Source: Bacillus badius NBRC 15713 (GTDB lineage: Bacteria > Bacillota > Bacilli > Bacillales > Domibacillaceae). From it: DNA of 64,000 nt. The stretch covers positions 1 to 64,000 of the forward strand of contig NZ_BCVF01000017.1 in the NCBI RefSeq assembly GCF_001591605.1, read 5' to 3'. Of the stretch, positions 1-8,780 are shown piece after piece. The first letter of the stretch is position 1; every line of letters starts with the position of its first letter. The notes under the pieces are model-generated. The model was not told where the DNA came from. It saw only the letters and a program-made list of their open reading frames with translations, and did no database searches. A program made the position numbers and the translations under genes.

Positions 1-1
1 G

Positions 2-103
2 TCTGAGGGGATAAAAACTAAGCGGTCGAAAAAGAAGCTAGCAAAGCGAAAGGAACAGCCTGCTAGAAAGCTGGATTCTTTATCTGATAGCGACTTACGG
101 TAG
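2..103 (+). CDS. C-terminal end of an unidentified prophage protein (5' truncated)
   Basis: An open frame enters from the left edge and stops with TAG at 101-103. The 33 visible residues are very rich in Lys and Arg and end in a Ser/Asp-rich tail. The next gene follows after 46 bp on the same strand, so it is probably the last gene of the early or middle prophage operon. No domain can be recognised from so short a piece. Confidence 0.5.
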   Translation, partial: SEGIKTKRSKKKLAKRKEQPARKLDSLSDSDLR

Positions 104-149
104 TTAATATGCAAACGTTGAAAAGAGGACGAGGAGGGGCTTATAAACG

Positions 150-611
150 ATGACTAAACAAATGATGGAATGGCAAGTGGAAGAATGGATTCGTGATTAT
201 AATTTTATGTTACGTGAAATTGCTCGTTTAAATAGATTGCTGAATGCTGTACATGGAGGAAGATCCAGCTTGGTGGCAGCCTATGGCGATGATGCAGGAA
301 TGCCTAAAGGAAGTTCTGGAATTAGCCAAGCAGAATTACGGCAGTTGGATATAAGAGAAAGACGCTTGCTGAAATATGAAGCGATTGTTCAATATCTTGA
401 TGAAGTCATGGGAGAGATCAAAGACGAAAAAGAGAAGGTTGTTTATGATTGCATGATTGAGGGGCTGAGCTATTCTAGGATTGCTGTTCATCTAGGCAAA
501 TCACGAGATACCATCAGAAAAGTCAAAGAAGGCATAATCGGCAAGATCGTCAAAAAAGTCGAAAAAGACCAGTTTCTGCAAAAGTTGAAATCAATAAAAT
601 CCGCCGTGTAA
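150..611 (+). CDS. Phage late-gene regulator, sigma-70 region 4-like HTH (ArpU/Xpf type)
   Basis: A 153-residue protein. The N-terminal half is helical and charged. Residues about 105-135 form a helix-turn-helix of the sigma region 4 kind ([20 protein letters not shown]). Proteins of this size and position, just upstream of terminase in PBSX-like and related Firmicutes prophages, act as positive regulators of late genes. The start ATG follows GGAGGGGC. A hairpin terminator at 674-698 closes the unit, so it may be transcribed apart from the late operon. The family assignment rests on position and the HTH rather than on a full-length match I can recall. Confidence 0.65.
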   Translation: MTKQMMEWQVEEWIRDYNFMLREIARLNRLLNAVHGGRSSLVAAYGDDAGMPKGSSGISQAELRQLDIRERRLLKYEAIVQYLDEVMGEIKDEKEKVVYDCMIEGLSYSRIAVHLGKSRDTIRKVKEGIIGKIVKKVEKDQFLQKLKSIKSAV

Positions 612-673
612 AATGGGAGGCAGGAACGGAGCGGTAAAACGTTCCTTGGTTGGTAAACATTATATAGTGCATG

Positions 674-698
674 CGCCATCCTTGCGGTGGCGTTTTTT
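674..698 (+). terminator. Rho-independent terminator after the late regulator
   Basis: CGCCA (674-678) pairs with TGGCG (688-692) and is followed by a run of T. It lies between the regulator and a gene on the opposite strand. Confidence 0.7.
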
Positions 699-729
699 GT
701 GAAAACAAAAATCCCATTGATTGACGGGA

Positions 730-900
730 TTAAATAATTTTCTTCATGCCACATTTACGGCATTCGCGGAGAAACTTTCCGCTTTTTACAGAGCTCTTAA
801 ACTGGGCATTGCCGCAATTGTCACAGCGGCCAGCAACGATATCAGGGTACTCGTTATAGTCATAAACGATAGTTAAATCATATTCTTTTTTCTCTTCCAT
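730..900 (-). CDS. Small zinc-ribbon protein
   Basis: A 56-residue protein on the minus strand with start codon at 898-900 and stop at 730-732. A good ribosome binding site (GAGAGGTGATC) lies just upstream. Two CxxC knuckles (CDNCG near residue 26 and CRKCG near residue 47) predict one structural zinc. The N-terminus is acidic and contains a YDYNEYPD segment. It is convergent with the late regulator and points away from the terminase operon, so it is an independently expressed insert. Small zinc ribbons are common in Firmicutes phages, but its function is unknown. Confidence 0.65.
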   Translation of the reverse strand: MEEKKEYDLTIVYDYNEYPDIVAGRCDNCGNAQFKSSVKSGKFLRECRKCGMKKII

Positions 901-1013
901 GCTGATCACCTCTCGCTTGAAGTCCAGTGATTATTTTATCACAAGGAATCAGCAAAAAGGGATAGAGGAAAATATCTCCTTTTGTCGAATAGTAAGTAAA
1001 AAGGAGTGTTCGA

Positions 1014-2102
1014 ATGGAGATTTTTTTAGATTCAAATATCATTTATAGTGATCCATTTATGGAATCTATATATGCACAACAACTGCTTAAACTTGCGGAA
1101 TTAGACTTTGTCGATATTTACATGGCATCAGTAGTTGTTGAAGAAATTAAAAACAATTACCGTAAGCAAATAAATAAGGAGTACCTAACATTAAATAAGA
1201 ATATTAGTAATCTAAGCAAGCATACTTATCAAAATATTGAGAAGTATATTGTCATCAAAAAAGATGAAAATTATTTAATCGAAGAATTTAATAATTTTTA
1301 TGACGATCTATTCAAACGTGGGGTAATTAAAGTTTTGCAATACCCCAATGATATTTTGCCTGAACTTATAAATAGGTCAATTAAGAGAATAAAGCCTTTT
1401 ACAGAAAGAAAACAAGAGTTTAGAGATGCAATTATTTGGCTTACATATGTAAATTATGTAAAGGAAAATTCATTGGTGGATTGTCATTTTATTAACAACA
1501 ATATCAATGATTTTTTAGAAGATGGAAAAATACATCCAGATCTTAAGGCGGATAATAATAATTTTATTTTTTACAGGTCATTCAGAGAGTTTTTCAGCAG
1601 TAACAATAAAGATTTAGAGTATGTAAAATCAGAAGTATTAACTTATTTTTGTGATGAAATAAAGTACAGGCAGTCAGATATATTTGAACTAATTTATAGT
1701 GATCATTTTTCTACCCTAGAGATTGAATCTGCTGATTATATTGATAACAACTCTGACTACATATCCACAGACTATTCCCTTAGCGGTCGAGGATATTTAG
1801 AACCCGCTGGATTAGATATTGTGGAAATAAAGAATTATTATGTAGACGTAATTAATAATGACATAATTATAAACGGAAGTTTACTAGTAAACCAACAGTT
1901 TGAAGTTCATGAGTATAATCCACTTTATGAGCCAGGTGACGATGAGTATTTTTATTCCGGTTCAGATGAAATAGATTTATTGATCGAATTTACTGTAAGA
2001 ATTAATACTGATATTTTTAAGGAAAAGTTTGTGGAGTTCGATTTAGATAATATTGAGATTAAGATAGACGATTTTGAAATAAATAAAATTCACGCTTATT
2101 AA
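1014..2102 (+). CDS. PIN-domain (DUF4935-like) putative nuclease
   Basis: A 362-residue protein. The N-terminal ~170 residues look like a PIN RNase fold: D6 in FLDSN, E43/E44 in VVVEEI, D138 in EFRDAIIW, and D166 in the NNINDF element that usually follows the fourth strand. These acidic residues would bind the catalytic metal. The C-terminal ~190 residues are acidic and not recognised. It starts at ATG after AAAAAGGAG and has its own terminator at 2109-2130. It is visibly more AT-rich than the terminase genes. Position between late regulator and terminase, with no partner antitoxin, suggests a cargo gene, perhaps for superinfection exclusion. PIN assignment is fairly sure; the role is inference. 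Confidence 0.65.
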   Translation: MEIFLDSNIIYSDPFMESIYAQQLLKLAELDFVDIYMASVVVEEIKNNYRKQINKEYLTLNKNISNLSKHTYQNIEKYIVIKKDENYLIEEFNNFYDDLFKRGVIKVLQYPNDILPELINRSIKRIKPFTERKQEFRDAIIWLTYVNYVKENSLVDCHFINNNINDFLEDGKIHPDLKADNNNFIFYRSFREFFSSNNKDLEYVKSEVLTYFCDEIKYRQSDIFELIYSDHFSTLEIESADYIDNNSDYISTDYSLSGRGYLEPAGLDIVEIKNYYVDVINNDIIINGSLLVNQQFEVHEYNPLYEPGDDEYFYSGSDEIDLLIEFTVRINTDIFKEKFVEFDLDNIEIKIDDFEINKIHAY

Positions 2103-2108
2103 TGAGCG

Positions 2109-2130
2109 GCATCCTTCGGGATGCTTTTTT
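2109..2130 (+). terminator. Terminator of the PIN gene
   Basis: A perfect stem GCATCC (2109-2114) with GGATGC (2119-2124) around a TTCG tetraloop, followed by six T. Confidence 0.85.
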
Positions 2131-2148
2131 CTTTGTTCTAAAACAACC

Positions 2149-2279
2149 TGTAACGTTACAAGCCAAGCAGTGAAACAGCTGTTAAATCAATTGCTTCATC
2201 TAATACCCTTTCGCTGTTTCGCTTGTAACGTTAAAACGAAGCATTACACACGCAATAAAACAGGAGGTGTAACGTTACA
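2149..2279 (+). promoter_or_regulatory. Three TGTAACGTTACA-type palindromes upstream of the terminase small subunit
   Basis: The 12-bp palindrome TGTAACGTTACA occurs exactly at 2149-2160 and 2268-2279 and with one change (TGTAACGTTAAA) at 2224-2235. The last copy fills the space between the AGGAGG ribosome binding site and the ATG at 2280. Copies one and two sit in a larger imperfect inverted repeat, where TTACAAGC and GAAACAGC match GCTGTTTC and GCTTGTAA. The arrangement fits a terminase recognition (packaging) site, an operator or translational control element for the terminase gene, or both. Confidence 0.6.
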
Positions 2280-2945
2280 ATGGCGAGACAATCGAAAATA
2301 GAGAAATTCGGTTGCCAAGAGATCGTTCTGGCCGGTATTCGTTCTGATCCTCCTAAGTCTACCAGGGAGATTGCAAAAGAGTGTTCCGAGTGGGCGGGCG
2401 ATACAATATCTCATACCGCTGTTGCTAGGTTCATAGATCAGCTCAATAATGAAGAGCAACAAAAGAAAAAAGAAGTCATTACCCAGGATAAGCGGCGGGT
2501 GCTGAAAACAGTCAATCAAGAACTGGATATCATACAGCTTCAATATAAAATGACTGAGCGGCTGCTGAAACGCTTTGAGTTGGTAGATGACCTGCCCGAT
2601 CACGTTCAAGACCGATTAGATGAATTGATTGATAAGATGATGGAGGGCGGGGGAGATCCAGAATATCTTGAGGTCTGGCGCGATGACTTTGAAAGAGAGT
2701 TAAAGCGCAAAGTATATGAAGTGACCACATTAAATAAAGAGCTGCGGGAAAATAGTAAATTCCTTGCGGATCTTCGAGAGAGGGCTTTTGAATTTAGTTT
2801 AGTTCAAGAGTACCTCTCTTTATTTATGGACATCTTTAAAGAAGCTTCACCAGATGGATATCGAATAGCTATTCAGAAGATAGCGGCAAATCCTCGAATG
2901 CAGAAGATCGTGGAGCAACAGATGCAATTGAGAGGTGACGGATGA
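2280..2945 (+). CDS. terS: Phage terminase small subunit (DNA recognition)
   Basis: A 221-residue protein directly upstream of the large terminase subunit. Residues about 25-60 (STREIAKECSEW through TAVARFIDQL) look like a DNA-binding HTH, and the rest is a long charged helical region, as in small terminase subunits that form rings on the packaging site. The N-terminus resembles Mu gp27-type proteins. A palindrome occupies the space between the ribosome binding site and the start codon, so autoregulation is possible. The reading frame overlaps the start of the large subunit gene. Confidence 0.75.
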   Translation: MARQSKIEKFGCQEIVLAGIRSDPPKSTREIAKECSEWAGDTISHTAVARFIDQLNNEEQQKKKEVITQDKRRVLKTVNQELDIIQLQYKMTERLLKRFELVDDLPDHVQDRLDELIDKMMEGGGDPEYLEVWRDDFERELKRKVYEVTTLNKELRENSKFLADLRERAFEFSLVQEYLSLFMDIFKEASPDGYRIAIQKIAANPRMQKIVEQQMQLRGDG

Positions 2946-2946
2946 T

Positions 2947-4707
2947 GTGTTATCACAAATTCATACTCTAATACAAGCAGAGGCAGAAGCGGCCGCTCCA
3001 ACAGATGAGAGTCTATGGGAAGGCTTATCCTATGTCCGTCTTGCCGAAGAGCATAAGGTGCGGCTGGCTACTTTATCAGCTGATGAAACGCAAGAGTTAC
3101 TAAAAGTGTTAAATGACTTTGAAAGCTTCTGTAACAAATGCCTAAAGATCAAAACAAAGAGCGGTGAACTATTACCCTTCACGTTAAATGAAGCTCAAAG
3201 AAAGTTTGCTGAGATCGTATTGAGCGGTATTCAATCAGGTAAGCCTGTACGTGTCATCATTCTTAAAGCGCGTCAGATGGGATTCTCCACAGTCACAGAA
3301 GCCATCATTTATTATCTATCTTCACTGCAAGAAGCGAAGAATGCATTCATTGTGGCCCAGGATTCAGCCGCTTCTGAAAACTTATATGATATGTTTCGTC
3401 TTTATTATGAGAACATTCCAGAGAGCATTAAACCGATGAGAAAGCGGAATAATGCGCGCCGCTTAACCTTTGAGAATCCTAGTGTGAAAGAGGCGGAACG
3501 ACAAAAGAACCCAGGATTAAAATCGAAAATTACCGTGGCATCCGCTGAAAATAAAGTTCTGGCCCGTTCTGAAACCATTCATTACCTCCATGCTTCAGAG
3601 CTTGCTTTCTGGCCGGGGAGTAAGAAGAAAAAACATTTAACTGCTTTGTTTGCTGCTCTTTCCAAAGAGCCAGGAACAATTGGTGTGATTGAGAGTACAG
3701 CAAATGGTATGGAAGATTTCAAGCAAATGTGGGATGCAGCGGAAAAAGGTGAGAATGATTATACGCCACTATTCTTCCCTTGGTTTGCCATGCCTACCTA
3801 CCGTATGCCTGTACCAGATGAATTTGAATTGACGCCAGAAGAAGCAGAGTTAAAAGAGCGGTTCGATCTTGATGATGAACAACTGCAATGGCGCCGCTTT
3901 ACCATTCGAAATGACTGTAACGGTGATGTCCGACAGTTTCGTCAGGAATATCCTTCTGTACCGGAAGAAGCTTTCCTCTTGTCCGGTGAAGGTATTTTTG
4001 ATAATGAGGAAATTCAGCGCAAGATGAACCAGATCACCGAAGTACCGGTTCATTATGACATTGATATACCAAAGAAGCAGGTTGCCGAAAAGACAAATGG
4101 GAAGCTGCTTATTTTTCGTTTTCCGGAAGAGGGCAAGCGGTATGTCATTGGAGCGGATACCTCAAAAGGAACGTCTACAGGCGACTATCAAGCTGCTTAT
4201 GTGATTGAATGGCGGACCGGTGAAATGTGTGCTGCTTTACATGGACATTGGGACACTGATCAATACGGAAAGCGTTTGGATGTTCTGGGACGCTATTACA
4301 ACACCGCTTTACTTGCTGTAGAGGAAAATAACACCGGTCATTCGGTGCTGAATACGTTAGTGAATACATGTAAATATCCGCTTCTTTATTTGTGGAAGAA
4401 AGGTGAATATGGATGGAACACTAACAATGCTACTCGACCAGTGATGATCAGTGACTTTAATGAAGCCATTCGTGACGACATTTATCCGATCTATGATCGT
4501 GATCTTTATAAAGAGTGTCTAACATTCATTGATAACAACGGGAAAGCAGAAGCGGACACTGGCTGCCATGATGACAGAATTATGGCTTATGCTATTGCTC
4601 TTCAGGTTCGCCAAGTAGCCGCTCGTTATTTTGAATGGTATGAGAAAAAGTATAGCCATGATAACGAATCAAAAGAACGCAAGCGGCCAAATCGTGAAAG
4701 GAGGTAA
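2947..4707 (+). CDS. terL: Phage terminase large subunit (packaging ATPase/nuclease)
   Basis: About 586 residues. The ATPase half has a Walker A variant KARQMGFST near residue 110 and an acidic ASELAFW motif near residue 220. The C-terminal nuclease half has the expected acidic residues in VIGADTSKG, AVEENNTG and GCHDDRIMAY. It cuts concatemeric DNA and drives it into the prohead through the portal encoded next. The frame is open from GTG at 2935, but GAGGTG at 2932-2937 is ideally placed for the GTG at 2947, which I chose. The gene overlaps or abuts terS and is followed three bases later by the portal gene. Confidence 0.93.
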   Translation: MLSQIHTLIQAEAEAAAPTDESLWEGLSYVRLAEEHKVRLATLSADETQELLKVLNDFESFCNKCLKIKTKSGELLPFTLNEAQRKFAEIVLSGIQSGKPVRVIILKARQMGFSTVTEAIIYYLSSLQEAKNAFIVAQDSAASENLYDMFRLYYENIPESIKPMRKRNNARRLTFENPSVKEAERQKNPGLKSKITVASAENKVLARSETIHYLHASELAFWPGSKKKKHLTALFAALSKEPGTIGVIESTANGMEDFKQMWDAAEKGENDYTPLFFPWFAMPTYRMPVPDEFELTPEEAELKERFDLDDEQLQWRRFTIRNDCNGDVRQFRQEYPSVPEEAFLLSGEGIFDNEEIQRKMNQITEVPVHYDIDIPKKQVAEKTNGKLLIFRFPEEGKRYVIGADTSKGTSTGDYQAAYVIEWRTGEMCAALHGHWDTDQYGKRLDVLGRYYNTALLAVEENNTGHSVLNTLVNTCKYPLLYLWKKGEYGWNTNNATRPVMISDFNEAIRDDIYPIYDRDLYKECLTFIDNNGKAEADTGCHDDRIMAYAIALQVRQVAARYFEWYEKKYSHDNESKERKRPNRERR

Positions 4708-4710
4708 ACT

Positions 4711-6240
4711 ATGAGCCAGCAAAAAGTAAATGTTCGAGTGTTTAAAACGGAAGGATTGTCTGCAGACAGCCAGCAAATTTACGATGATCCGTTCCAATCG
4801 GCATATGATGGCGATGTTATTCAGCCGCCTTATAACTTAAAGGAACTAAAAACCATTGGAGAGTATTCGACGATTATCCAACAATGTATAGATGCTTATA
4901 AAACAAATATTGTGGGTTTTGGTTTTCAACCGGAATACATCTTCGATATGAACGCTGAGACTCTTTCGGAGGAGGAAAAACGGGCTGCTGAGAAAGAATG
5001 GATTCGACTTGAGGAATTTGTTCAATATCTTAACCTGGATGAGTCGGCGGAAATTATCATTGGATATGCTCTTGAAGATCGAGAAAAGACCGGCAATGGT
5101 TTTTTGGAAGTGCTAAGAGACGGCACTGGCACTCCTGTTGGTATCGAGTATATGGATTGTCAGCAAATGCGCGTATGTAGCCGAACGGTACCTGAAAAAA
5201 TCAAGTACACCATTACTGAAAATGGAGTGCCCAAAACATTAACGCGGTGGAAGAAGTTTCGGAAATACGTTCAAATGGTGAACGGAAAGAAAGTTTATTT
5301 CAAAGAATACGGAGATCCTCGTGTAATGAATTCGGCCACAGGAAAATTTGATGATAATACGCCAGAAAATTTAATGGCTACTGAGGTGATCCACTTTAAG
5401 ATCGGAAGTGGTACTTATGGCGTTCCTCGCTGGATTGGTAACCTTGTTAATATGTATGGGGCCCGCAAGGCTGAAGAATTGAACTATATGTATTTTAAAC
5501 AAGGGCGGCATGTGCCGGCTGCTATCACTGTAGAAAACGGAATGCTGTCTGAAAAGTCTTATCAAGAGTTACAGCAATATATGAATGATATTCAAGGTGT
5601 GGAGAATGCTCATAAGTTTCTCCTTTTAGAAGCGGAGGGGCTGCCACAAGAGAATTTAACTGACGGTGAAGAGAAGCTTACACCGGTAAAGGTGCAGATT
5701 AAGTCGCTGGCGGAAGTTCTGCAGCAAGATGCTTTGTTTCTTGAATATGACGAGAAAAGCCGAAATAAGATCCGCTCTTCTTTTCGCTTGCCTCCACTCT
5801 ATACTGGGGAAGCACATGAGTACAATCGAGCTACAGCGGATACAGCGAGGAAGATAACCGAGGAACAAGTATTTCAACCTGAACGTAAGATTCTTTCACG
5901 AAAATTAAATACGTTGTTTCTTTCTGAAATCCAATTAAGCAAGGTGAAGTTAACGCTAAAGGGACCTGACTTCCGAGATCCGATTGAAATAGCCAAAGTG
6001 CTTACACCGTTTATTACAGCGGGAGCGGCTGCACCCAATGACTTGAGGGACTTGCTTGGTCGTGTGTTAGGAAAAACGTTAGAGGAATGGCCAGAAGAAT
6101 ATAACAGGCCGATGCAGATGCTGCTCAAGGAAAAACAGGACGCTTTTCCGATTATGATTCAGAAGTCCAAGGAACAGCAGAACGATCTCATCATGCTGTT
6201 AAAAGATATGCGTGATGCATTGGAAGAGTTGAAGTCATGA
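4711..6240 (+). CDS. Phage portal protein, PBSX family
   Basis: A 509-residue portal that forms the dodecameric channel for DNA at the capsid vertex and docks the terminase. The length, the N-terminal YDDPFQSAYDGDVIQPPYN segment, the central ARKAEELNYMYFKQGRH segment and the helical C-terminus match the PBSX-type portal family. The ATG follows GGAGGTAAACT. It lies in the canonical place between terminase and the MuF-type head protein, whose start codon overlaps its stop. Confidence 0.92.
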   Translation: MSQQKVNVRVFKTEGLSADSQQIYDDPFQSAYDGDVIQPPYNLKELKTIGEYSTIIQQCIDAYKTNIVGFGFQPEYIFDMNAETLSEEEKRAAEKEWIRLEEFVQYLNLDESAEIIIGYALEDREKTGNGFLEVLRDGTGTPVGIEYMDCQQMRVCSRTVPEKIKYTITENGVPKTLTRWKKFRKYVQMVNGKKVYFKEYGDPRVMNSATGKFDDNTPENLMATEVIHFKIGSGTYGVPRWIGNLVNMYGARKAEELNYMYFKQGRHVPAAITVENGMLSEKSYQELQQYMNDIQGVENAHKFLLLEAEGLPQENLTDGEEKLTPVKVQIKSLAEVLQQDALFLEYDEKSRNKIRSSFRLPPLYTGEAHEYNRATADTARKITEEQVFQPERKILSRKLNTLFLSEIQLSKVKLTLKGPDFRDPIEIAKVLTPFITAGAAAPNDLRDLLGRVLGKTLEEWPEEYNRPMQMLLKEKQDAFPIMIQKSKEQQNDLIMLLKDMRDALEELKS

Positions 6241-7151
6241 GTAAAGTTGAACAGCTTCTTAGAAGCATAAATGCTTTTATTCAAAAGGCTGAAGAAAAAG
6301 ATGATGAAAAGCTCACTGATGTTGTTCCTGACTTCCCTGGTTTGGAGAGCATTCCAGACTTTGTAGAAGAATATGAAAAAGAGATTGCTAAACTGCTTAG
6401 AGATCAGAGGAAGATGTTCATCGATGAATTGGCGGGATTTGTATCCAAAGACGATACTACCACATTAGAGGTCATATTGAGCTATTTCACTAATAACCTA
6501 TTCGCTAATGATGAATTTATCGAAAAGATGGGTGAAGAAACTGTTGAGTTCCTTCAAATGACCATTGAAGAATTATCAAAGGTTATGATGAAGTCCATTG
6601 ATAAAGATGTAGCTTTTGAAACGTTGTCTCAAAGAACAATTGCTTGGATCGAACAATGGTCAAAAGAGCTATCTGATCTTATGCAGCTAAATACACACGC
6701 AGCTGTTGAACAGCTTTTGAAGGACGGTATTGAGAATGGAGAATCTATTCAACAGATTGAACTGAAGCTGAAGGAGCTGCCGCAGTTTGATAGATCAAGA
6801 GCAAGAACCACAGCAATAACAGAGGTACTCACAGCTTCGAGTCGTGCACAGTGGGAGTCCTATAATCAATCTCCTGCCGTTACCGGAAAACAGTGGAAGC
6901 ACAGTGGAGCCCACAAGATTAAGCCGCGGGAAGCTCATATCGATCTTGACGGAACTGTTGTTGGTGTGAATGAGAGGTTTGATGTAAACGGCTATGAGGC
7001 AGATTATCCAAGAGATCCATCTTTGCCGGCTGGCGAGCGGGTGAATTGTCATTGTGTTATGGGACCTGTTGTTGACGAGGAAATACTGGGATTGAGCAAG
7101 GAAGAAAAAGAAGAGATACGGCGGCAGGTATTGGAAGAAATGAACAGTTAA
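6237..7151 (+). CDS. Minor head protein, Mu gpF/SPP1 gp7-type head morphogenesis
   Basis: A 304-residue protein whose start overlaps the portal stop (ATGA). The C-terminal ~110 residues carry the MuF-type head morphogenesis signature: a TAITEVLTASSRAQWESY helix, then WKHSGAHKIKPREAH, and finally RVNCHCVMGPV with the conserved Cys-His-Cys. The acidic helical N-terminus is typical of the portal-associated part. It is packaged in small numbers near the portal and helps head assembly or DNA ejection. Confidence 0.9.
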   Translation: MSKVEQLLRSINAFIQKAEEKDDEKLTDVVPDFPGLESIPDFVEEYEKEIAKLLRDQRKMFIDELAGFVSKDDTTTLEVILSYFTNNLFANDEFIEKMGEETVEFLQMTIEELSKVMMKSIDKDVAFETLSQRTIAWIEQWSKELSDLMQLNTHAAVEQLLKDGIENGESIQQIELKLKELPQFDRSRARTTAITEVLTASSRAQWESYNQSPAVTGKQWKHSGAHKIKPREAHIDLDGTVVGVNERFDVNGYEADYPRDPSLPAGERVNCHCVMGPVVDEEILGLSKEEKEEIRRQVLEEMNS

Positions 7152-7179
7152 TGATCGGAAAAGAGAGGAGCAATATGAA

Positions 7180-7566
7180 ATGACAGAATTCAAAGCATGT
7201 CTTGTTGCTGAATCTAGAGATGTTTGGGAAGAACTTGAGAAAAACTTAGGTACTGGCTTTAAAAATATCGTGCATGTTGATTTTTATTTTTGGGTTGAAA
7301 CACATAAAGCTCATATCAAGATATCTTTTCCTAAGAACGATGAAATAGTCACAGAAGAAAAGGAGTTAGTTTTTCCTGAATCAGATAATTTGGTTGAAAA
7401 ATTATGTGAGAGGTTTAATATTCCTTTCTCAAGTATTTACCGCTTACGATTCGATCTTTCACCGAAGGAATTTCCAGTGTTCCATACAGAGTTTTATCCT
7501 TATGTGAAGGACAAATCAATGTTAAATACAAAAAATATTAGACGTCATTTAGCGACTATCGATTGA
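7180..7566 (+). CDS. Hypothetical phage head-region protein
   Basis: A 128-residue protein inserted between the MuF-type gene and the XkdF-type gene. The ATG at 7180 is preceded by GAGAGGAG; an ATG six bases earlier opens only a two-codon frame. The sequence mixes beta-prone stretches (HVDFYFWVETHKAHIKISF) with an acidic middle. I recognise no domain, signal peptide or membrane segment. PBSX itself has no obvious counterpart here, so it may be a late-acquired accessory gene. Confidence 0.7.
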   Translation: MTEFKACLVAESRDVWEELEKNLGTGFKNIVHVDFYFWVETHKAHIKISFPKNDEIVTEEKELVFPESDNLVEKLCERFNIPFSSIYRLRFDLSPKEFPVFHTEFYPYVKDKSMLNTKNIRRHLATID

Positions 7567-7583
7567 AGGGAGGTGAACGATAA

Positions 7584-8765
7584 ATGCCAAGAGAATTAAT
7601 CAATGCTAACATCACACACGTAAGCTATGTGGACAAAGGCGCTAATCAAAAGCAATTTTTCTTTACTAAATCTGATAAGCAGCCGGACTTTCAAAAAGAA
7701 GTGAAGCTTTTCATTAATAAAGAAGAAGAGGAGCAGAAACTTGTTTATGGCCTTGTGTATGAGCCGGATGTGGAAGATTCACATGGGGACTTCATGACCG
7801 CTGCTGAGATTGAAAAAGCCGCTCATGGATTTATGAAAGATGCTCGAAACATCGATAAGCAGCATGATTTTAATGCAGGAGTCGGTGAGGTAGTTGAATC
7901 CTATATTGCACCGGCGGACTTCACGATTGGAGAGCAAACAATTACAAAGGGTTCCTGGGTACTGGTTACAAAAGCATCTGATGAAATTTGGGAAGAGATC
8001 AAAAAAGGAGCTATTACTGGCTATTCAATGGCGGGTACCGCTGAGACAATTGAAAAACAGAACGAAAAGCCCGCTGTTATCTCGGATAAAGGAGAAACCG
8101 GGCTTTTTAATATGCTTAAAAGCTTTTTCACAGGTGAGCCGATCCAAAAAGGTGAGGTCCGTGATAACTATGAACAAAATCAACAGCGGAGGAATCTTTG
8201 GGCTGCATGGGATGGCTTGGAGAGCGCCTATTATGGTGCCCTATGGGATAACCGTACACCTGAAGCCACTGATTTTCAGCGATTGACTGAAGCTACACAG
8301 GAGTTTCTTGAAATCATCCAGGAGATTCAAACTACAGGTGATATTGCAAAAGCTATGGAATCAAGGCCAGAAGCTATACAAAAAGCCGGCAAGAAAATTT
8401 CAGCCGCTCGCATGGATAAAATTAATGCTGCTTTTGATGCTCTTAACGAGTTGAAAGCAGAAGTGGAAGAAGAGGAGGAAGACGAAGTGAAAAAAGAGGA
8501 TATCGCAAAAATGCTAGACGAAAAGCTATCTCCTATCACAAAACGATTGGATGCAATCGAAAAAGAGGAAGGTGCTGACGCCGAATCGTCTGTTGAAGAT
8601 GAATTGTTAAAACAGCTTTCAGATGCATTAGATGAAAAGTTGACGCCGATTACTGACCGTTTAGAAGCAGTGGAGAAGGCGCGCGGTATTTCTAAGCAGG
8701 CTGATTCTGATGCTGGGCAAGAGCCTATTCAAAAAGGCTCACATTATTTACAAGGGATTCTATAA
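7584..8765 (+). CDS. xkdF: XkdF-like prohead protease with C-terminal scaffold-like region
   Basis: A 393-residue protein. The N-terminal ~170 residues match the XkdF (S78-type) phage protease family: FTKSDKQPDFQ, YGLVYEPDVEDSHGDF, and IDKQHDF where the His is the likely catalytic base, followed by KGAITGYSMAGTA containing a serine. Residues about 285-370 are a Glu-rich coiled coil with two similar segments (MLDEKLSPITKRLDAIEK and ALDEKLTPITDRLEAVEK), as expected for scaffolding. An internal ribosome binding site and GTG at 8487 could produce the scaffold part alone. It directly precedes the major capsid gene. Confidence 0.85.
   Translation: MPRELINANITHVSYVDKGANQKQFFFTKSDKQPDFQKEVKLFINKEEEEQKLVYGLVYEPDVEDSHGDFMTAAEIEKAAHGFMKDARNIDKQHDFNAGVGEVVESYIAPADFTIGEQTITKGSWVLVTKASDEIWEEIKKGAITGYSMAGTAETIEKQNEKPAVISDKGETGLFNMLKSFFTGEPIQKGEVRDNYEQNQQRRNLWAAWDGLESAYYGALWDNRTPEATDFQRLTEATQEFLEIIQEIQTTGDIAKAMESRPEAIQKAGKKISAARMDKINAAFDALNELKAEVEEEEEDEVKKEDIAKMLDEKLSPITKRLDAIEKEEGADAESSVEDELLKQLSDALDEKLTPITDRLEAVEKARGISKQADSDAGQEPIQKGSHYLQGIL
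8473..8489 (+). promoter_or_regulatory. Possible internal translation start for a nested scaffold protein
   Basis: AGGAGG (8473-8478), eight bases, then an in-frame GTG (8487-8489) inside the protease gene. It would give a 92-residue product holding only the coiled-coil repeat region. The AGGAGG also encodes part of a Glu run, so chance is a real alternative. Confidence 0.35.
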
Positions 8766-8780
8766 GGGGAGGATTGTTCA

